Positions 10,301-18,459 of a DNA stretch of 64,000 bases are shown here, one piece after another. The notes below the pieces were generated by a model. It saw only the letters and a list, made by a program, of their open reading frames with translations, did not search any database and had not been told where the DNA came from. Source of the stretch: Ralstonia insidiosa (GTDB lineage Bacteria; Pseudomonadota; Gammaproteobacteria; Burkholderiales; Burkholderiaceae); NCBI RefSeq assembly GCF_008801405.1, contig NZ_VZPV01000001.1, positions 558,001 to 622,000 on the forward strand, read 5' to 3'. Each line of letters begins with the position of its first letter. Position 1 is the first letter of the stretch. The position numbers were made by a program, and so were the translations under genes.

Positions 10301-10531
10301 ACGTCGTTCGCCTTCATCCTGGGCGTGGTGCCGCTGGCGATTGCCACGGGTGCCAGCTCCGCCAGCCAGCGCGCCATCGGTACCGGCGTGATGGGCGGGA
10401 TGATTACCGCGACGGTGCTGGCCGTGGTGCTGGTGCCCGTGTTCTTCGTGGTGGTCCGCCGCATCTTCAAGGGCAGCGAGCGTCAACGCCGCCTGGATGC
10501 CGCGCACCGTCCGTTGGACGAGGAAATCTGA
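7379..10531 (+). CDS. acrB: RND multidrug efflux permease AcrB/MexB type (HAE1)
   Basis: Full-length proton-driven multidrug transporter, 1050 residues, matching the ~1045-1050 residues usual for AcrB. It begins MAKFFIDRP and shows twelve hydrophobic helices in two halves separated by large periplasmic porter loops. The TM4 proton-relay acidic pair is present in GILVDDAIVVVENVE (about residue 405), and the second-half TM10 lysine region is in VVGLSAKNAILIIEFAK. A ribosome-binding AAGGAG lies just before the ATG. The stop is 2 bp from the next gene, so expression is coupled with the channel. Confidence 0.97.
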   Translation: MAKFFIDRPVFAWVLALFIILAGAISITQLPISQYPTIAPPSIIITATYPGANAKTLDESVTSIIEQEMNGADGLLYMESVSQGGNGQATITVTFKAGTDPALAQVDVQNRLKRVEARLPSQVTQQGVQVDKARANFLLFATLASTDGKMDPVALGDYISRNVLNEIKRVPGVGQAVLFGTERAMRVWIDPAKLVGYKLTPTDVYNAIRAQNSLVSAGTIGDLPSVSDQPLAATVVVEGQLTTTEQFGNIVLVSKPDGSLVRVKDVARLELGGQTYSTSARINGQPISAIGVQLSPTGNALGTAKAVKAKLEELSKYFPAGVEYKVPYDTSKFVQISIEEVVKTLFEAMVLVFLVMLLFLQNIRYTLVPSIVVPISLLGAFAVMNALGFSINVLTMFGLVLAIGILVDDAIVVVENVERIMAEEGLPPREATRKAMGQITGAIIGITLVLMAVFIPMAFFSGSVGAIYRQFSLSMVSSIFFSALMALTLTPALCSTLLKPIEKGSHHEKKGFYGWFNRMFSSTTNRYQSFVERMLKKTFRYMVIYVALIAAVVLLFLRLPSSFLPTEDQGYIVTNIQLPPGASANRTLEVIKQVENYYKQEKAVENIVAVQGFSFSGNGPNAGIVFTPFKDWSERKGKDQTADAVAGRAFGALFGGIRDAIVFPLNPPPIPELGNATGFTFRLQDRAGLGHDALIAARNQLMGMAAQSKVITGMRPEGLEDSPQYQVDIDREKANALGVSFTDINAVLSTALGSAYANDFPNYGRQQRVIVQADKINRMQPEDIMNLYVRNGQGNMVPMSTFAKGHWIVGPVQLVRYNGYPAVRLSGAAAPGASSGDAMAEMERLAGKLPAGIGYEWTGQSLQEKASGSQAPALYALSLLAVFLVLAALYESWSIPAAVILVVPLGVLGALLGVTLRAMPDDVYFKVGLIAVVGLSAKNAILIIEFAKDLQAQGKGLIEATLEAVHLRFRPIIMTSFAFILGVVPLAIATGASSASQRAIGTGVMGGMITATVLAVVLVPVFFVVVRRIFKGSERQRRLDAAHRPLDEEI

Positions 10532-10533
10532 AC

Positions 10534-12093
10534 ATGCAGAAAACGATGACCTTCTCTTTGGCCTCATTGGCAACCCGCGCCCCCGCGCTGCTGCCGGCGC
10601 TTCTGCTGGCTGCAGGTGTGTTGTCCGGCTGCTCGCTGGCGCCGACCTATGAGCGCCCGGATGCTCCGGTAACGAGCACGTATCCGCAGGCACCGGCCGG
10701 CTATGCCGTGCCGGCTGACAGCGCCAAGCCGGGCGAGAACGCCCCGCGCGCCACCGATCTCGGCTGGCGCGAGTTCTTCCCCGATCCGCGTCTGCAGAAG
10801 CTGATCGGCCTGTCGCTGGAGAACAACCGCGACCTGCGCATCGCCGTGCTCAATATTGAGGCGGCGCGCGCGCAGTACCGTCTGCAAGTCGCTGAACTGC
10901 TGCCGCCGGTCAACGCATCTGCCACGTACACGCGCAGCCTGACGCCGCAGTCGATCTCGCAGACCGGGCAGGACATCATCACCAAGCAGTATCAGCTTGG
11001 TGTGGGCATCAGCAACTACCAGGTCAACCTGTTCAGCGTGGGCGACGTGACGCGCTCCGCGCGCGCCAGCTATCTGGCGACCGCAGAGGGCCAGCGCGCC
11101 GCGCAGATCAGCCTGATCTCGCAGGTGGCCAAGGCGTACCTGAACGAGCGCGCCTATGCCGAGCAGCTTGAGCTGGCCCAGCAGACCCTGAAGGGCCGCG
11201 AGGATTACTACAAGCTCGCCAAGCAGCGCTTTGACGTGGGTGCCTCGTCGGCGCTGGACCTGCGCCAGACCGAAACGCTGGTGGAATCGGCGCGTGTGTC
11301 GGTCGCCCAGCTCACGCGCCAGTACGCCCAGGCGACCAACGCCCTGGTGCTGCTGGTGGGTGCGCCGCTGCCGGCTGACTTGCCGCCGCCGACCACCGTG
11401 TCGTCGGAGAAGATCGTGGCCGACATTCCGCCGGGTCTGCCGTCGGAGCTGCTGGAGCAACGCCCGGACATTCGCCAGGCCGAGCAGAAGCTGATCGCGG
11501 CCAATGCCAACATCGGCATCGCGCGTGCGGCGTTCTTCCCGAGCATCGGGTTGACGTCCAACGTGGGCACGGCCAGCGGCGCGCTGCATGACCTGTTCAA
11601 GGCCGGCACCGGGCTGTGGTCGTTCGTGCCGAACCTCACGCTGCCGATCTTCGACTGGGGCACGCGCGTCTTCCAATTGGACTCCACCAAGGCCAACCAG
11701 AAGATCGCCGTCGCCACCTACGAGAAGACCATCCAGACCGCGTTCCGGGAAGTGTCCGACGCCCTCGTGGCGCGCGGCACGCTGGAAGAGCAGGTGGCGG
11801 CGCAAAAGCGCTTCCGCGATGCCACGGCCGAGCGTCTGACGCTGTCTGACCAGCGCTACCGCAACGGCGTGTCGAGCTTCCTCGACGTGCTCGATGCGCA
11901 ACGTGACCTGTTCAGCGCTGATCAGACCCTGGTACAGACGCGCCTGGCCCGCCTGACCAACGCCATCGATCTGTACACGGCGCTGGGCGGCGGTCTGCAG
12001 GAAAGCAGCACCATTGCGGCTGCCAAGCAAGCGCAACCGACGGCTGCGCCGGGCCTGGCACCCGCCGCGCCGGACATGACGCCGGTCCGCTGA
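10534..12093 (+). CDS. oprM: Outer-membrane efflux channel lipoprotein, OprM/NodT family
   Basis: TolC-superfamily channel that completes the tripartite pump, 519 residues. The signal peptide ends with the lipobox LSGC (about residues 31-34), so the mature protein is lipid-anchored in the outer membrane. Two structurally repeated OEP halves are recognisable: YKLAKQRFDVGASSALDLRQTE in the first and LSDQRYRNGVSSFLDVLDAQR in the second, with LLEQRPDIRQAEQ between them, the standard NodT signature. An Ala/Pro-rich tail ends the protein. It is the last gene of the operon and is followed by a perfect hairpin. Confidence 0.95.
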   Translation: MQKTMTFSLASLATRAPALLPALLLAAGVLSGCSLAPTYERPDAPVTSTYPQAPAGYAVPADSAKPGENAPRATDLGWREFFPDPRLQKLIGLSLENNRDLRIAVLNIEAARAQYRLQVAELLPPVNASATYTRSLTPQSISQTGQDIITKQYQLGVGISNYQVNLFSVGDVTRSARASYLATAEGQRAAQISLISQVAKAYLNERAYAEQLELAQQTLKGREDYYKLAKQRFDVGASSALDLRQTETLVESARVSVAQLTRQYAQATNALVLLVGAPLPADLPPPTTVSSEKIVADIPPGLPSELLEQRPDIRQAEQKLIAANANIGIARAAFFPSIGLTSNVGTASGALHDLFKAGTGLWSFVPNLTLPIFDWGTRVFQLDSTKANQKIAVATYEKTIQTAFREVSDALVARGTLEEQVAAQKRFRDATAERLTLSDQRYRNGVSSFLDVLDAQRDLFSADQTLVQTRLARLTNAIDLYTALGGGLQESSTIAAAKQAQPTAAPGLAPAAPDMTPVR

Positions 12094-12108
12094 TCCTTCG
12101 GCACGTAT

Positions 12109-12140
12109 CGTCCGCCGTCGTCTCCACGCGACGGCGGACG
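12109..12140 (+). terminator. Hairpin terminator after the efflux operon
   Basis: Perfect 12-bp stem (CGTCCGCCGTCG at 12109-12120 pairing with 12129-12140) with an 8-nt loop, 16 nt after the oprM-like stop. It lacks a strong T tract, so efficiency is uncertain. Confidence 0.65.
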
Positions 12141-12225
12141 GTGCAAAAGTGCCTGATTGGACACGCAAAACCGGTGCTTGCATCGGTAAACCAATTCAAC
12201 TACACTGCACGCCCTCTGGGCGGTA

Positions 12226-12231
12226 TATAAT
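12226..12231 (+). promoter_or_regulatory. -10 element upstream of rpsU
   Basis: Perfect TATAAT 43 bp before the rpsU start. No convincing -35 hexamer is seen at 16-18 bp. The gene also has a good ribosome-binding AAGGGA at 12264-12269. Confidence 0.5.
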
Positions 12232-12273
12232 CCGCTGTTTAGCCGTCCACCCGAATACTGAGTAAGGGATACG

Positions 12274-12486
12274 ATGACCACTGTCCGTCTGAAAGAAAAC
12301 GAACCGGTTGAAGTCGCACTGCGCCGCTTCCGCCGTGAAATCGAGCGCACCGGCCTGATCAAGGAACTGCGCGCACGCACCGCTTACGAAAAGCCGACGA
12401 CCGAGCGCAAGCGCAAGAAGGCTGCTGCTGTGTCGCGCACGCGTAAACGCCTGCGCTCGCAAATGCTGCCGAAAAAGCTCTACTAA
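12274..12486 (+). CDS. rpsU: 30S ribosomal protein bS21
   Basis: 70-residue, extremely basic small-subunit protein involved in translation initiation. It begins MTTVRLKENEPVEVALRRF, characteristic of bS21, and ends in a Lys/Arg-rich tail (RTRKRLRSQMLPKKLY). The length is that expected for beta-proteobacterial S21. The gene stands alone on the plus strand, with its own -10 and ribosome-binding site. Confidence 0.97.
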   Translation: MTTVRLKENEPVEVALRRFRREIERTGLIKELRARTAYEKPTTERKRKKAAAVSRTRKRLRSQMLPKKLY

Positions 12487-12897
12487 GATCGCGCGATTGT
12501 TCCGGTAGCACCAACTGGGTGCTGCCGTTGGCGGCGTAAAGTCAGTCGACTTCCAGTTCGCCGAGCTTGGTTCGTAGCGTGCCTTGCACGCGCCCGAAAG
12601 CTCTTTCGGGACCCGGCCAACGCTCCAACCCCCGATACAGAAGCTCGCAAGATGCGGTTGATGGCCTAAGTGCCGTTCTCCGCCGCTTCGATGCGCCTTC
12701 GCGCGCATGTTCTGTTGCAAACGACTTCCGCCAGCGGTGATTGACCGGCTGGCTGTTGGCGTTTGTCGCGCAGAACTTTCCGCGCTCGCCTATCCATCGC
12801 GTCGCCATAGATGCGAATTTTGCGCGGCCCCCTCGCCTCTTTACGACTTTTTGACGGGCACAGCCGTACGCTGCAGGTATCCCAGACTGCAGACGCC
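12487..12897. other. Intergenic stretch with no convincing gene
   Basis: About 410 bp between rpsU and the next small gene. Open frames exist on both strands but none has a ribosome-binding site or protein-like composition. No repeat or RNA gene is recognised. Confidence 0.4.
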
Positions 12898-13074
12898 ATG
12901 CGTCTTCCGATCATGAACCTGATGAGCCATTGGCTGCTCGGCGCGGGCGCCCTGCTGGCCATCCTTGCCCTGTTTGTCATCGAGTACATTGGAGTGGAGC
13001 GCGCGGCGCGCCGCAACGCCGAGGCCGAAGCACACCTGCCCAAGCCCTCCAGCGAAGACGCGACCGTTCTCTGA
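12898..13074 (+). CDS. Small single-pass membrane protein, unknown function
   Basis: 58 residues from ATG 12898 (an alternative ATG at 12913 would remove five). One hydrophobic helix at about residues 10-30 (HWLLGAGALLAILALFVI) is followed by a charged cytoplasmic tail. No family is recognised. It is 21 bp upstream of another small membrane-protein gene and probably co-transcribed with it. Confidence 0.55.
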   Translation: MRLPIMNLMSHWLLGAGALLAILALFVIEYIGVERAARRNAEAEAHLPKPSSEDATVL

Positions 13075-13095
13075 ACGCTATGCCTTGAGGGAACC

Positions 13096-13347
13096 ATGCC
13101 CACGGATTCCAACGACTACTGGTTCCCTGCCAAGCGTTACGGCTGGGGGTGGGGGTTGCCTTCGCGCTGGCAAGGCTGGGTGGTGTTTGCCATCTACGCC
13201 GTTCTGCTGGTGGTGGGCATCGTAGTGCTGCGCCCGCATGCCGAGCCGGTGAGCTTCGTGCTCTATACGCTGGTGCTGAGCCTGTTGCTCGTGCTGGTGT
13301 GCTGGTGGAAGGGCGAACCACCGTGCTGGCGGTGGGGTGGGGACTGA
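13096..13347 (+). CDS. Small two-helix membrane protein, unknown function
   Basis: 83 residues with a GAGGGA ribosome-binding site just before ATG 13096. The N-terminal part is aromatic-rich (YWFPAKRYGWGWGLPSRW), a pattern common in small conserved proteobacterial membrane proteins. Two transmembrane helices follow at about residues 28-47 and 53-70, and the tail ends in Trp/Cys-rich residues. It is convergent with the phosphoesterase gene. Function unknown. Confidence 0.65.
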   Translation: MPTDSNDYWFPAKRYGWGWGLPSRWQGWVVFAIYAVLLVVGIVVLRPHAEPVSFVLYTLVLSLLLVLVCWWKGEPPCWRWGGD

Positions 13348-13369
13348 TCGCCCATACGTTCTTTCGCTC

Positions 13370-14224
13370 TCAGCCTGCTGCCTGAAGGGTGTAGAGATGC
13401 ACCTCTGACGGTGAAAATAACCGGATCGGCAGATCGCTCATGCCGATGCCGCGGCTGGTCACCAGCCGCCCGCCTTCCGCCAATTCAAAGTACCCGCTGG
13501 CAAAGCGCCGGTCGCCGGAGCCCGAAGGCAGTACGATCGGACGGCCATCCGGGCGCGCGATCTGCCCACCGTGGGTGTGGCCGCAGAACGCAAGATCGAA
13601 CGGATAGGCACGTACGTGCCGTAAGCCCAGCGGCGAATGCATCAGCAACAGCCTGCGCGCACCGGCGCCGCTGAAGGTGCGGGCAGGGTCGGGTTGCCCA
13701 ACACCCGGCTCATCGAGCCCACATACATAGAGCTCGTCATAGGGCGGCGGCAGACGCACCGCTTCGTTGACGAGCATGCGCACGTCCGCCGCCTCCAGTT
13801 GCAGGCGGATGAACGTGTCATCTACCCAAAGGTCGTGATTGCCGAACACCCCAAACTTGCCGGCCGGTGCCGGCAGTTCACGCAAACGCGCGGCCAATCC
13901 AGTGACATGTCTGTGATGCAGCGAAACGAAATCGCCGCCCAGCAGGATCACGTGCGGTGCGAACGCCGCGATCGCTTGCTGCATGGCATCCAGCAGACGT
14001 GGATCAGTCAAGGGGCCCGCATGGAAGTCCGAAGCGAAGGCCACTCTGAGCGGCTCGGCCAGCGGTGCACTCAAGGGCAAAGTCACATCGCGGTGATCAA
14101 CATGCAGCCGTCCTTGAAGACGCAGTGCGTGTGCGAGGTGCGCCGCCCAGCCGTTGGCGTAGAAGAGCGCTTCCGCGGTCTCGCCGGCGCGCCGCCACCA
14201 GTTGTAGTACCGGCCTCGGCCCAT
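13370..14224 (-). CDS. Calcineurin-like metallophosphoesterase
   Basis: 284-residue metal-dependent phosphoesterase. The family blocks are in order: DFHAG (DxH motif), LLGGDFVSLH (GDxx), GNHDLW (GNHD/E), and CGHTHGGQI (GHTH), which together form the di-metal centre. They resemble the YkuE/UDP-2,3-diacylglucosamine hydrolase-like branch, though the substrate cannot be read from the sequence. ATG 14224 is chosen because it lies 5 bp after the NUDIX stop and the upstream extension has no protein-like character. It is probably translationally coupled to the NUDIX gene. Confidence 0.9.
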   Translation of the reverse strand: MGRGRYYNWWRRAGETAEALFYANGWAAHLAHALRLQGRLHVDHRDVTLPLSAPLAEPLRVAFASDFHAGPLTDPRLLDAMQQAIAAFAPHVILLGGDFVSLHHRHVTGLAARLRELPAPAGKFGVFGNHDLWVDDTFIRLQLEAADVRMLVNEAVRLPPPYDELYVCGLDEPGVGQPDPARTFSGAGARRLLLMHSPLGLRHVRAYPFDLAFCGHTHGGQIARPDGRPIVLPSGSGDRRFASGYFELAEGGRLVTSRGIGMSDLPIRLFSPSEVHLYTLQAAG

Positions 14225-14229
14225 GTCTG

Positions 14230-14628
14230 CTAAACCGGTTGGACCGACGCGCCGCACGCCACCGCAATCGACGCGCGATACCCGCCAGGCAGATTCATCG
14301 GCAGTGCATCCGGTGCAAACAGCCCGAGCCGCTTGTGCTCGTGGCTCACCACCGGCGCAAACGCGCCAACCAACGTGCAGTTGTACGTGGCGATGAACAC
14401 ATGCTTGCCTGGCACGACCTCGAACAGATACGTATCGATTGGCGCACCGACTTCCACGCGCAGGTTCAATTCTTCGGCAATCTCGCGGGCCAGGCATTCG
14501 GTGGACGATTCGCCCAACTCGATACGGCCGCCCGGCAACTCCCACGCTTCGCGTTCATTGAGCAGCAAAACGACCTCACCGGTGGGCGCGCGCAGCACGC
14601 CTTTGACGGAGACGGGGTAGGTGGACAT
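14230..14628 (-). CDS. NUDIX hydrolase
   Basis: 132-residue pyrophosphohydrolase that cleaves nucleoside diphosphates linked to another moiety. The Nudix box is complete: GGRIELGESSTECLAREIAE, continuing EELNL (pattern Gx5Ex7REUxEExGU) at about residues 33-56. The length is that of a single-domain Nudix protein, and the substrate is unknown. It is the first gene of a two-gene unit with the phosphoesterase. Confidence 0.9.
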   Translation of the reverse strand: MSTYPVSVKGVLRAPTGEVVLLLNEREAWELPGGRIELGESSTECLAREIAEELNLRVEVGAPIDTYLFEVVPGKHVFIATYNCTLVGAFAPVVSHEHKRLGLFAPDALPMNLPGGYRASIAVACGASVQPV

Positions 14629-14658
14629 GGCGCTCTCGGTGATGGTCTGCTACGTGGG

Positions 14659-15294
14659 TTAGGGCCCGTCCGCCACGTTGGCGGTGCCGCTGGACGTGCC
14701 CAGATGCAGTTCCTGATCAAAGGCGCGGTTCACATCGCAGTATTGTGCGCGTGCGGGCTGCGACTTCTGCCAGCGGAACGAGAGCTTCGGATAACCCGGA
14801 GTGCTGTTGGCGTTCTCGGTCAGCACGTAGTAGTCGAAGCGCACGTTGGCATCAGCCGCGTAACTGGCGCCGGCTTCTCGGTTGGCGAGGATGAGCACGG
14901 CGGGCTTGCCGCCTTGCGCGAGCAAGAGCCGAAAGTCGTGGAGCAGGCAATCTGCGCCGCCGCCGGTCGTCACGTGCAGTTGCTCCTGCTCGCCACTACC
15001 GCCGCTACCGCCACCCTCGCTGCGGCGGAATACCGGTACGAGGCTCCAGGGTTGCGCACGGCCTGCCGCGCCATCGCGCACAAAGAAGGTGACCACATCG
15101 AAGCTGTGCGCGTTGAAGTTCTCGCGCCACGCACGCACCGCGATTGCGTCGTAGCCGCGCAGCTTCAGCGCGTTGACGCCGTTGTGTATGGGCATCAGCG
15201 CATAGCCCGCTTGCGCAGCGGCGGGGCCCGAGAGGCCGAGCAACGCTAGGCTCAGGGCGACACTGTTGTTCAGGTAGTTGCGGACCTTGCGCAC
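14659..15294 (-). CDS. Exported protein of unknown function
   Basis: 211 residues with a GTG start at 15294, supported by a GGAGAG ribosome-binding site. A Sec signal peptide ends at about AAAQA (residues 24-29), so the mature protein is periplasmic or extracellular. A short Gly-Ser run lies near residue 100, and three cysteines in the mature part could form disulfides. No catalytic motif is recognised. It is on the same strand as the NUDIX gene, 30 bp upstream of it. Confidence 0.7.
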   Translation of the reverse strand: MRKVRNYLNNSVALSLALLGLSGPAAAQAGYALMPIHNGVNALKLRGYDAIAVRAWRENFNAHSFDVVTFFVRDGAAGRAQPWSLVPVFRRSEGGGSGGSGEQEQLHVTTGGGADCLLHDFRLLLAQGGKPAVLILANREAGASYAADANVRFDYYVLTENANSTPGYPKLSFRWQKSQPARAQYCDVNRAFDQELHLGTSSGTANVADGP

Positions 15295-15326
15295 CGGTCT
15301 CTCCGTTGGTGAATGGGTTCGGCCTC

Positions 15327-16235
15327 TCAGGCTTGGGCCAGTATGTGAGGTACTTCATCGACGAGGGCATCGATGGCCACGCGCACTTTGAGCGGCATGT
15401 GTCGGGTCTTCAGCCACAGTACGTTGATCTCTGTATCGAGCACGCCCTCGTGGCCCATGACGACCGTGAGCTGGCCAGCGTTCAAGTATGACGAAATGAG
15501 CCAGCAGGGCAGCCACGCCAGGCCAGTTCCCGCGGCTGCGGCGTCAGCGATGGAGAGTAGGTCGTCCAGGCGCAGGCGCGATGCGGGCGGATAGGTTTGC
15601 AGCTCACCATCCGGCCCGGGAAGGCGCCACGGCGTATGGTGGGCACCACGGGCATAGACGATGCAGGTGTGCGCGTCCAGATCGCGCAGCGTTGTTGGGC
15701 GGCCATGTTTGTCGAGATAGGCCGGCGACGCGCAGAGCGCCATCCGGTTGAAGCCCAACTGTCGGCTGACCAGCGTGGCGTGGTTCGGCAGCGGGCCCAT
15801 GCGTACGGCGATGTCGAAGCGGTCTTCCACCAGGTCCGCCATGCCATCGCTGAACGCGATCTCGACTTCCAACTGCGGGTGGCGCTCGATCAAGCGGCGC
15901 ATGACTGGCGCAACGCAGTGCCTGCCGAACAGCACCGGTACGGTCATTCGCAACCGTCCGGTCGGCTCCTGCCGGCTGGCGAGCAAGGCGGCTTCGGTTT
16001 CGCTCAACTCGGTCAGCACGCGCTTGCATTGCTCGTAGTAGAGCGCGCCTTCGCCGGTCAGGTTCAGGCTGCGCGTCGTTCGCTGCAGCAGCCGCGTGTT
16101 CAGGCGTTGCTCCAGCCGGGCGATGACCTTGGCCACCGCCGAGCGCGTGACCCCCAACTGCGCGGCCGCCGCCGCAAAGCTGCCCGACTCGACCACGTTC
16201 ACAAATTCGGCCACGCCGCTGAGCCGATCATCCAT
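15327..16235 (-). CDS. LysR-family transcriptional regulator
   Basis: 302 residues. The N-terminal winged helix-turn-helix (about residues 5-65) has the LysR signature: FAAAAAQLGVTRSAVAKVIA and then RLEQRLNTRLLQRTTRSL. A periplasmic-binding-protein-like effector domain follows. It belongs to the CrgA/AaeR-like subgroup by overall character (inference). It is divergent from the dehydrogenase at 16361, 125 bp away, and most likely controls it. Confidence 0.93.
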   Translation of the reverse strand: MDDRLSGVAEFVNVVESGSFAAAAAQLGVTRSAVAKVIARLEQRLNTRLLQRTTRSLNLTGEGALYYEQCKRVLTELSETEAALLASRQEPTGRLRMTVPVLFGRHCVAPVMRRLIERHPQLEVEIAFSDGMADLVEDRFDIAVRMGPLPNHATLVSRQLGFNRMALCASPAYLDKHGRPTTLRDLDAHTCIVYARGAHHTPWRLPGPDGELQTYPPASRLRLDDLLSIADAAAAGTGLAWLPCWLISSYLNAGQLTVVMGHEGVLDTEINVLWLKTRHMPLKVRVAIDALVDEVPHILAQA

Positions 16236-16360
16236 CCAAACCTGCTCCGTTTCGGTTGATCAAATGGCGCCTGATAGGCGACGGTGAGTCTACCAAATGG
16301 AGTCAATGCGTCTCGTGTGGAAACAATAAGATCGGTGCTTCATTGGAACGAGGAATTCAC

Positions 16361-17380
16361 ATGAAAGCATGGCAAGTCAGGCCGGGACACGGCATTGCAG
16401 GATTGCAGCAGATCGACACGGACGCACGAGAGCCAGGGCCCACCGAGGTGCTCGTGAGCATGCGGGCGGCCTCCCTGAACTACCGCGACTGGATGGCCGC
16501 GCGCGGCGACTACCCGGGCATTGATGGCACACCGCGCATTGCACTGAGCGATGGCGCAGGCGAGGTGGTTGCAGTGGGGGCGCATGTGACCCGGTTCAAA
16601 CCAGGGGATCGCGTGATCAACACCTATTTCCCGAACTGGATCGACGGCGAAATCGCACTTTGGAAGATTGCCGAATCGCCCGGTGCGACATTCGATGGTG
16701 TGCTGGCCGAGCAGTTTGTCGCCGACGAATCCACGCTGACGGCGATCCCGGCGCACCTAAGCTTTGAGGAGGCGGCCACGATCTCCTGCGCGGGCATCAC
16801 GGCCTGGAATGCGCTGTTCGCGAATACCGTGGTCAAGCCGGGGGCGACGGCGCTGCTGCTGGGGACGGGCGGCGTCTCGATCTGGGCGCTGCAGCTGGCG
16901 AAGGCGGCGGGGCTGCGCACCATCATCACCTCATCCAGCGACGAGAAACTGGCACGCGCACGGCAGCTCGGCGCGGATGCAACCATCAACTACCGCGCCG
17001 TGCCCGAGTGGCAGCACGAAGTGTTGCGACTGACCGGTGGCGCGGGCGCTGACGTGGTGGTGGAGGTGGGCGGATACGACACCATGGCGCGCTCGATTGC
17101 GGCTACCCGGCTGGGCGGCGTCGTCTCCATCACGGGCTTGCTGAGTGGCTTCGCAGGCGTGGATTTCGGTCTGCGCAGCCTGTTCGACGTGGCCAAGCAC
17201 CTGCATGGCGTGATCGTCGGCAGCCGCTCGGTGCTCGACGAGGTGGTGCGGCTGGTGGACGTGCAGCAGATCTGCCCAGTAGTCGATCGCGTCTTCGGTT
17301 TTGATGAGGTGCCGGCCGCGTATGACTACCTGCAGTCGGGCCGGCACTTCGGCAAGGTGGTGGTTCAGGTTGGGGGGTGA
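16361..17380 (+). CDS. Zinc-independent MDR-family NAD(P)-dependent alcohol dehydrogenase / quinone reductase
   Basis: 339 residues. It has the N-terminal GroES-like domain (about 1-130; SLNYRDWMAARGDYPG) and a Rossmann domain with LLLGTGGVSIWALQLAKAAG as the NAD(P)-binding turn. The catalytic and structural zinc cysteines of classical alcohol dehydrogenases are missing, so it fits the quinone oxidoreductase-like branch. ATG 16361 is preferred; the upstream frame lacks domain sequence. It is divergent from the LysR gene. Confidence 0.88.
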   Translation: MKAWQVRPGHGIAGLQQIDTDAREPGPTEVLVSMRAASLNYRDWMAARGDYPGIDGTPRIALSDGAGEVVAVGAHVTRFKPGDRVINTYFPNWIDGEIALWKIAESPGATFDGVLAEQFVADESTLTAIPAHLSFEEAATISCAGITAWNALFANTVVKPGATALLLGTGGVSIWALQLAKAAGLRTIITSSSDEKLARARQLGADATINYRAVPEWQHEVLRLTGGAGADVVVEVGGYDTMARSIAATRLGGVVSITGLLSGFAGVDFGLRSLFDVAKHLHGVIVGSRSVLDEVVRLVDVQQICPVVDRVFGFDEVPAAYDYLQSGRHFGKVVVQVGG

Positions 17381-17480
17381 GGGGGATGCCCTCGGCGGGC
17401 GGTCCTACGTTTCGGCGGGCCGTTCGCTACGTCGATACAGAACCTGGTGCTGCGCTGCGGATGGCTTACCTGAACTGTTT

Positions 17481-17807
17481 TCAGGCTTCCGAACGCTCCA
17501 CAACCACCTCACTGACTTGCAGCACGGGTTGGATATCCGTGTAATTGGCGATGTCCGCCTGGATCTCCTGCGCGTGCGGGGCGCGAGCTGCCAGGAACGC
17601 TTCGATAGAAGGACAGATGAAGTCGCACTTGGCCACGTAAACAGGGTCTGCGCCCGGAGCACTCCCTGCGATGCCCTTGTCGATCGTGTAGTACAGACAC
17701 GCAGCGCCGAGCAGCTTTTTCATCATGGGCATATGCCGCTCGCGGTAGTACGCATGATCGAATCGCGCGCCTGCGGCGTACGGGTACATGACACTGACTT
17801 TGATCAT
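17481..17807 (-). CDS. EthD family protein
   Basis: 108 residues from ATG 17807. The segment MIKVSVMYPYAAGARFDHAY, continuing with YRERHMPM, is the typical EthD N-terminus: a ferredoxin-like alpha+beta fold with a conserved His in RHMP. Members are small dimeric proteins of uncertain role linked to ether or aromatic catabolism. It is convergent with the dehydrogenase gene, with 100 bp between them. Confidence 0.85.
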   Translation of the reverse strand: MIKVSVMYPYAAGARFDHAYYRERHMPMMKKLLGAACLYYTIDKGIAGSAPGADPVYVAKCDFICPSIEAFLAARAPHAQEIQADIANYTDIQPVLQVSEVVVERSEA

Positions 17808-18072
17808 CGGGTTCTCCTGTTGCTGCACGGTCATCGAGGCGCCGTTGCTCGCGATGACGACATTGACGTCGCCGATATGGGGCGTGGCCAAGGCTGCTTC
17901 CAACATCGACGTACTGATTCTTCTGATTGTAAGCACCCGGTGAACCCGTTGTGCCGGCTCGGTGGCGCTGGGTGTCCAACAAAGCCGGGGGCTCCCCCGG
18001 TCAATCATGGATCGTCACCCGCGAAATCAAGGCTGGTATGCTGACCGACACCATCACCAGTTGGAGGGCAAC

Positions 18073-18312
18073 ATGGCTGCAAAGAAGGTCACCAAGAAAA
18101 AGTACTTGAAGATCCTCAACAAGCGCCTGCGTGCTGAGCCGGATGTGTCGCACAGCGCGCTGTTCGTCTTCTACCCTCTCGGGGCAAAGGCCAAGCACGC
18201 CACCGGCGTGGTCGCCAACGAGCCCTACAGCGAGCCAGAGTTCGCAATCATGGCCGCCATTCAACGCCAGGCAGCCAGCGAGTTTATCGTTGTCAGTGAG
18301 GAGGCCGCGTAG
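18073..18312 (+). CDS. Small basic protein, unknown function
   Basis: 79 residues. ATG 18073 is preceded by a strong GGAGG (18063-18067). The N-terminus is Lys-rich (MAAKKVTKKKYLKILNKRL), and the rest looks like a compact alpha/beta domain. No family is recognised. It is convergent with mnmE. Confidence 0.6.
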   Translation: MAAKKVTKKKYLKILNKRLRAEPDVSHSALFVFYPLGAKAKHATGVVANEPYSEPEFAIMAAIQRQAASEFIVVSEEAA

Positions 18313-18459
18313 GCAACGGCCGACGTTCAACTGTGCCGTGTGATTCCGCTATGCGAAGGCGTGCCTTTGATGCAGGGTCTCACGGCATCAGCAGTCTCAA
18401 TCATGGTCATGTGGATGATTGGGACGTCTCGGCAACCTTGGGCGCCCCTGGGCGCCTGA

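Noticed and set aside
8654..10693. 679-codon minus-strand open frame inside the acrB-like gene
   Set aside because: Antisense to a complete AcrB-type gene; His/Arg-rich with no domain.
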